Origin: Bradyrhizobium jicamae
GTDB lineage: Bacteria > Pseudomonadota > Alphaproteobacteria > Rhizobiales > Xanthobacteraceae
Direction of reading: 5' to 3'
Length of the DNA stretch: 64,000 nt
Assembly: GCF_018130215.1 (NCBI RefSeq)
Contig: NZ_JAFCKQ010000043.1
Location: forward strand, 1-64,000
This document shows positions 61,373 to 64,000 of this stretch, in pieces. The notes beneath the pieces were generated by a model. That model was not told the DNA's origin and did not search any database. It was given only the letters and a program-made list of their open reading frames with translations. Positions within the stretch are counted from its first letter, which is position 1. Each line of letters starts with the position of its first letter. Both the position numbers and the translations under genes were made by a program.

Positions 61373-62307
61373 CGGACGGCACTCCCACGGTCCTGGTTAC
61401 TGGCGCCAATGGCTTTGTCGGCCGCCATCTGGTGCCGGCGCTTGCCCGGAACGGCTGGTTGGTTCGGTGCGCCGTCCGTACCGGCGCCCGGGACGCCAAT
61501 GACTTCGAAATCGGCGAGCTGGGCCCGTCCACCGATTGGCATGCCGCGCTCGCGGGTGTGGATGCCGTGATCCATCTCGCCGCGCGCGTCCATCGCCAGA
61601 ACGAAGAACATGCGGTCAAACTGTACCGCAACGTCAATATCGAGGGCACGCTGCACCTGGCGCGCTCCGCGATGGCGGCCGACGTCCGCGACTTCATCTT
61701 CATCAGCACGATCCTGGTGCACGGGCGCAGCAACAACGAGCGTCCGCCGTTTCGTGAGGACGATGAACTGACACCGCGCGGCCTCTACGGAATGTCGAAG
61801 GCCGCCGCCGAAGTCGGCCTGATGCAGCTCGTCGAGGGCAGTGCCATGCGGGTGACGGTGGTTCGCCCGCCCCTGATCTACGGCGTTGGGGCCAAGGGAA
61901 ACTTCGCGCTGCTCGAGAAGGCGGTGCGGCGCGGCATCCCGCTTCCCTTGGCCAATGTCGACAACCGTCGCGCGTTCCTGTCGGTGCAGAACCTGGCCTC
62001 GTTCGTGATGCACCGTCTGGAGCATCCGGGAAAGACGTTCGACGTGTTCCTGGTCGCCGACAGCGAGCAGGTCTCGACCGGAGAGTTCATCGAACGCCTG
62101 GCCCGGGCGGCGCGGACCACGCCACGCCTGTTCCGAATGCCGATCCCGTTGCTGGGCGCGCTGCTCAAGGCCAGCGGCCGCAGGGAGGCCAATGACAGCC
62201 TGCTCGGGTCGCTCGAGCTCGATCTCTCGAAGGTTGCCGGCATTGGATGGCGGCCACCGCTTACTCTCGATGAAGGGCTGAATCGCGCACTGGATGCGCC
62301 AATCTGA
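61369..62307 (+). CDS. NAD-dependent epimerase/reductase of O-antigen synthesis (WbpV/WreQ-like)
   Basis: A 312-residue SDR protein. The cofactor motif is LVTGANGFVGRHLVPALARN, the catalytic segment FIFISTILVHGRSNNERPPF, and GLYGMSKAAAEVGLMQLVEG holds the Tyr-x3-Lys. PPLIYGVGAKGNFALLEKAV and VDNRRAFLSVQNLASFVMHR match the WbpV/WbiG group, which sits next to WbpL-type transferases in many O-antigen loci. Likely reaction: reduction of UDP-4-keto-6-deoxy-GlcNAc at C4 to UDP-QuiNAc or UDP-FucNAc. It is translationally coupled to the glycosyltransferase upstream and convergent with the initiating transferase. Confidence 0.8.
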   Translation: MTDGTPTVLVTGANGFVGRHLVPALARNGWLVRCAVRTGARDANDFEIGELGPSTDWHAALAGVDAVIHLAARVHRQNEEHAVKLYRNVNIEGTLHLARSAMAADVRDFIFISTILVHGRSNNERPPFREDDELTPRGLYGMSKAAAEVGLMQLVEGSAMRVTVVRPPLIYGVGAKGNFALLEKAVRRGIPLPLANVDNRRAFLSVQNLASFVMHRLEHPGKTFDVFLVADSEQVSTGEFIERLARAARTTPRLFRMPIPLLGALLKASGRREANDSLLGSLELDLSKVAGIGWRPPLTLDEGLNRALDAPI

Positions 62308-62326
62308 TCCGACCACGCACCGCGCG

Positions 62327-63343
62327 TCATGACGTTCGCGGCCGCGAGAACCGACGCAGCAGCAGGGCGACCGCCAGCAACCCGACCAGCAGCAGACCGA
62401 TATCGGCAGCCGCCGAGTTGAGGACGACGCAAGCGATCGCGAGCAGCGCCAGCACGAGATTGAGCCCGAACACCTCGCCGACGACATTCCACACGGTGAA
62501 TCCGTTGTCGGTGGCGCGCTGATAGAAGTGCGAGCGATGCGCGGCCCAGAACGGCTCGCGCCGTGCCATGCGGCGCAGCAGCGTCACCGTCGCATCGGTC
62601 AGATAGTACATCGGCAACAGCAGCGCGGCCGCGATCTGCCGATGCAGCGCAAGCTCCAGGAGGCACCAACCGAGCAACAGGCCGATCGGCAGGCTGCCGA
62701 CATCGCCGAGGAAGATCTTCGCCACCGGCCGATTGGACGGCGCGAAGCCGAGCAGCGCGCCGCATAGCGCGGCGGCAACGATGGTGGTGGCGACAGGGAC
62801 GTGGCCGAAGATTCCGAGCAGGACGACACCCGCCGTAACGGGCACCGCCTCGGCTGACGTCATCAGGTCCAGTCCGTCCATGAAGTTGACGAGATTGACG
62901 AACCAGAGACCGGCGACCAGCAGCAGGGCGCGCTCGAGCCAGAGCGGGGAGCCCGGAACAATCCGGAGATCGCCCGGAGCGGCCAGCACCACGGCGGTAA
63001 CGGCGGCCGCCTGCAGCAGCAGCCGCAGCGGCACCGGCAGCGGCCGGACGTCGTCGGCGAACCCCACCACAGCGATGAACAGGGTGGCCGCGAACACCGC
63101 GAACGGAAGCGTCAGCTCCGGCGCCCCTGCCAACGCGACCACCATGGTGGCGGCAAGCAGCGTGGCCGCTGTCACTGCGATGCCAGCACCCTGTGGCGTC
63201 GGGATCTTGTGCGAGGAACGGGCATTGGGCTTGGCCAGCGTGACGCGCAGCAGCATCGGTCGCGTCACCTGGATCAGGATGGCCGAGACCGCCGCAGCAA
63301 GAATCGCGGCAATGAACGATAGGAGGGTTTCAAAACTGGTCAT
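62327..63343 (-). CDS. Undecaprenyl-phosphate amino-sugar 1-phosphate transferase (WecA/WbpL family)
   Basis: A 338-residue protein with about 10 membrane helices. FADDVRP (Asp97-Asp98) is the Mg-binding pair, NFMDGLDLM (153-161) the second conserved motif, VAKIFLGDVGSLPIGLLLGW the carbohydrate-specific loop, and RSHFYQRATDN the final cytoplasmic His motif. It moves a HexNAc-1-phosphate from a UDP-sugar to undecaprenyl phosphate, starting the O-chain. With the dehydratase and reductase genes nearby, the sugar is probably QuiNAc or FucNAc, not GlcNAc. It lies 13 bases after the flippase-like gene on the same strand. Confidence 0.85.
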   Translation of the reverse strand: MTSFETLLSFIAAILAAAVSAILIQVTRPMLLRVTLAKPNARSSHKIPTPQGAGIAVTAATLLAATMVVALAGAPELTLPFAVFAATLFIAVVGFADDVRPLPVPLRLLLQAAAVTAVVLAAPGDLRIVPGSPLWLERALLLVAGLWFVNLVNFMDGLDLMTSAEAVPVTAGVVLLGIFGHVPVATTIVAAALCGALLGFAPSNRPVAKIFLGDVGSLPIGLLLGWCLLELALHRQIAAALLLPMYYLTDATVTLLRRMARREPFWAAHRSHFYQRATDNGFTVWNVVGEVFGLNLVLALLAIACVVLNSAAADIGLLLVGLLAVALLLRRFSRPRTS

Positions 63344-63356
63344 TCTGGTTGACGGC

Positions 63357-64000
63357 TTATTTCGCTCCTGACACCTCTGCTGGCACTTCGATCGGCTGGC
63401 TGCCGTGGGCAGCCTTTTCGGGGCTTAGGATCCAGACCAGGCCCCCTAGGATTCCGACCAGGAACGTCGCGGCACCGAACAGCAGCGAGACATTGACGCC
63501 TTCACTGGCGATCAGGCCGGCATATCCGAACGCCAGCCCCATGCTGGCCTCGCGCACGCCCCAGCCCGCGATCGAGACCGGCATCATGGTGATCAGCATC
63601 ACCGGCGGCAGCAGCTGGAACATCTGGCCGAATGTCACCGGCGCCGCGATCGATCGCACCACGCACCAGCCGATCACGACGGTTACGACGTGAATGAGGA
63701 TGGAGAGCACCGTGACCTTCAGGCCGTGCTCGCGGCCGAACAGCACGCGGTTCGCAATCACGGCACAGGCATGGATGTGGTGCGTGCCCCACCAGCGCTT
63801 CAGCCATGGCCACGGCAAGACGCCGATCAGGAGGAAGCCGAACCCGGCGCCGAGTGCGGCGAGATCCAGCAGCAGCAGCGCCGACCAGCCGCGGAAATCG
63901 GAGATCAGCCGGTAGCTCCATGGCAACGCCGCGGCGATGACGACGGCCAGCGCGATCAGTCCGATCGCGCGGTCGACGAAGATCGAATAGGTGGCCGCGC
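63357..64000 (-). CDS. Flippase-like membrane protein (LPG_synthase_TM / UPF0104 family), 5' end cut off
   Basis: The gene runs off the window end; 214 residues of the C-terminal part are visible. FVDRAIGLIALAVVIAAALP is the VDR-x-x-GL signature of the family, and MFQLLPPVMLITMMPVSIAG with WGVREASMGLAFGYAGLIA is the conserved P-x-S-x-x-G-W-G-x-R-E block. At least five helices are in this part. Family members sit at the inner membrane and include lysyl-phosphatidylglycerol flippases and proteins found in polysaccharide loci, where a lipid or glycolipid transport role is suspected. The start is outside the window. Confidence 0.75.
   Translation of the reverse strand, partial: AATYSIFVDRAIGLIALAVVIAAALPWSYRLISDFRGWSALLLLDLAALGAGFGFLLIGVLPWPWLKRWWGTHHIHACAVIANRVLFGREHGLKVTVLSILIHVVTVVIGWCVVRSIAAPVTFGQMFQLLPPVMLITMMPVSIAGWGVREASMGLAFGYAGLIASEGVNVSLLFGAATFLVGILGGLVWILSPEKAAHGSQPIEVPAEVSGAK

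Noticed and set aside
1..64000. CRISPR arrays, tRNA or rRNA genes, toxin-antitoxin pairs and restriction systems
   Set aside because: I looked for regularly spaced repeats, cloverleaf-like elements and the usual protein signatures and found none.

Overview
The window looks like chromosomal DNA of a Bradyrhizobium or a close relative in the Nitrobacteraceae. The reasons are high GC with strong GC3 bias, two HAAT-type (Liv) ABC transporter operons, Bradyrhizobium-style intergenic palindromes, and a characteristic metK/ahcY neighbourhood. No tRNA, rRNA, CRISPR array, intact insertion sequence or prophage was seen. The genus call is an inference from protein style and repeats, not from a search.

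Region 1 (1-13 kb) is a surface-polysaccharide locus, partly intact and partly eroding. Intact genes are two glycosyltransferases, an AsnB-type amidotransferase, a three-gene cassette for a 2,3-diamino-2,3-dideoxy-uronic acid sugar nucleotide (WbpB/WbpD/WbpE type) and a heptose-bisphosphate phosphatase (gmhB). Between them lie remnants: a frameshifted manC fragment (5.1-5.8 kb), a glycosyltransferase with several frameshifts and a deletion (8.9-9.9 kb), a broken secreted Sel1-repeat protein (10.6-11.5 kb) and a once-frameshifted O-acyltransferase (11.7-12.9 kb).

Region 2 (13-23.7 kb) holds a PaaK-like ligase, a divergent AGE-family sugar isomerase, then a minus-strand operon livG - acyl-CoA synthetase - livH - livM - substrate-binding protein - livF, with a divergent Crp/Fnr regulator. 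This suggests uptake and CoA activation of a carboxylic acid. Region 3 (23.8-29.3 kb) has gmd and fcl (GDP-fucose pathway), a 1-kb AT-richer patch bracketed by a duplicated 3' end of the uroporphyrinogen-III synthase gene, that gene itself, purU and a small lipoprotein gene. Region 4 (29.6-35.5 kb) is a second, plus-strand HAAT operon (binding protein, livH, livM, livG, livF) running into a MetE-family gene.

Region 5 (35.5-42 kb) contains a secreted TPR-caspase protein, then an HTH-methyltransferase protein, metK and ahcY, i.e. the SAM cycle. Region 6 (42-51 kb) is mixed: an LpxO-type lipid A hydroxylase, a NAD-malic enzyme gene broken by one extra base, an MHS-family transporter, an SPW-repeat membrane protein, an FAH-family hydrolase and an MsbA-type ABC exporter. 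Several rho-independent terminators are clear here.

Region 7 (51-64 kb) is a second LPS locus: galE, a core glycosyltransferase, a heptosyltransferase (waaF type), hldD and hldE. It continues with an O-antigen ligase and a membrane 4,6-dehydratase, both AT-richer than their neighbours, then a WbuB-type glycosyltransferase, a WbpV/WreQ-type epimerase or reductase, a WecA/WbpL-type initiating phosphotransferase and a flippase-like membrane protein cut by the window end. The dehydratase, reductase and phosphotransferase together match known routes that start an O-chain with QuiNAc or FucNAc on undecaprenyl phosphate. The glycosyltransferase at 60 kb is an intact relative of the pseudogene at 9 kb.
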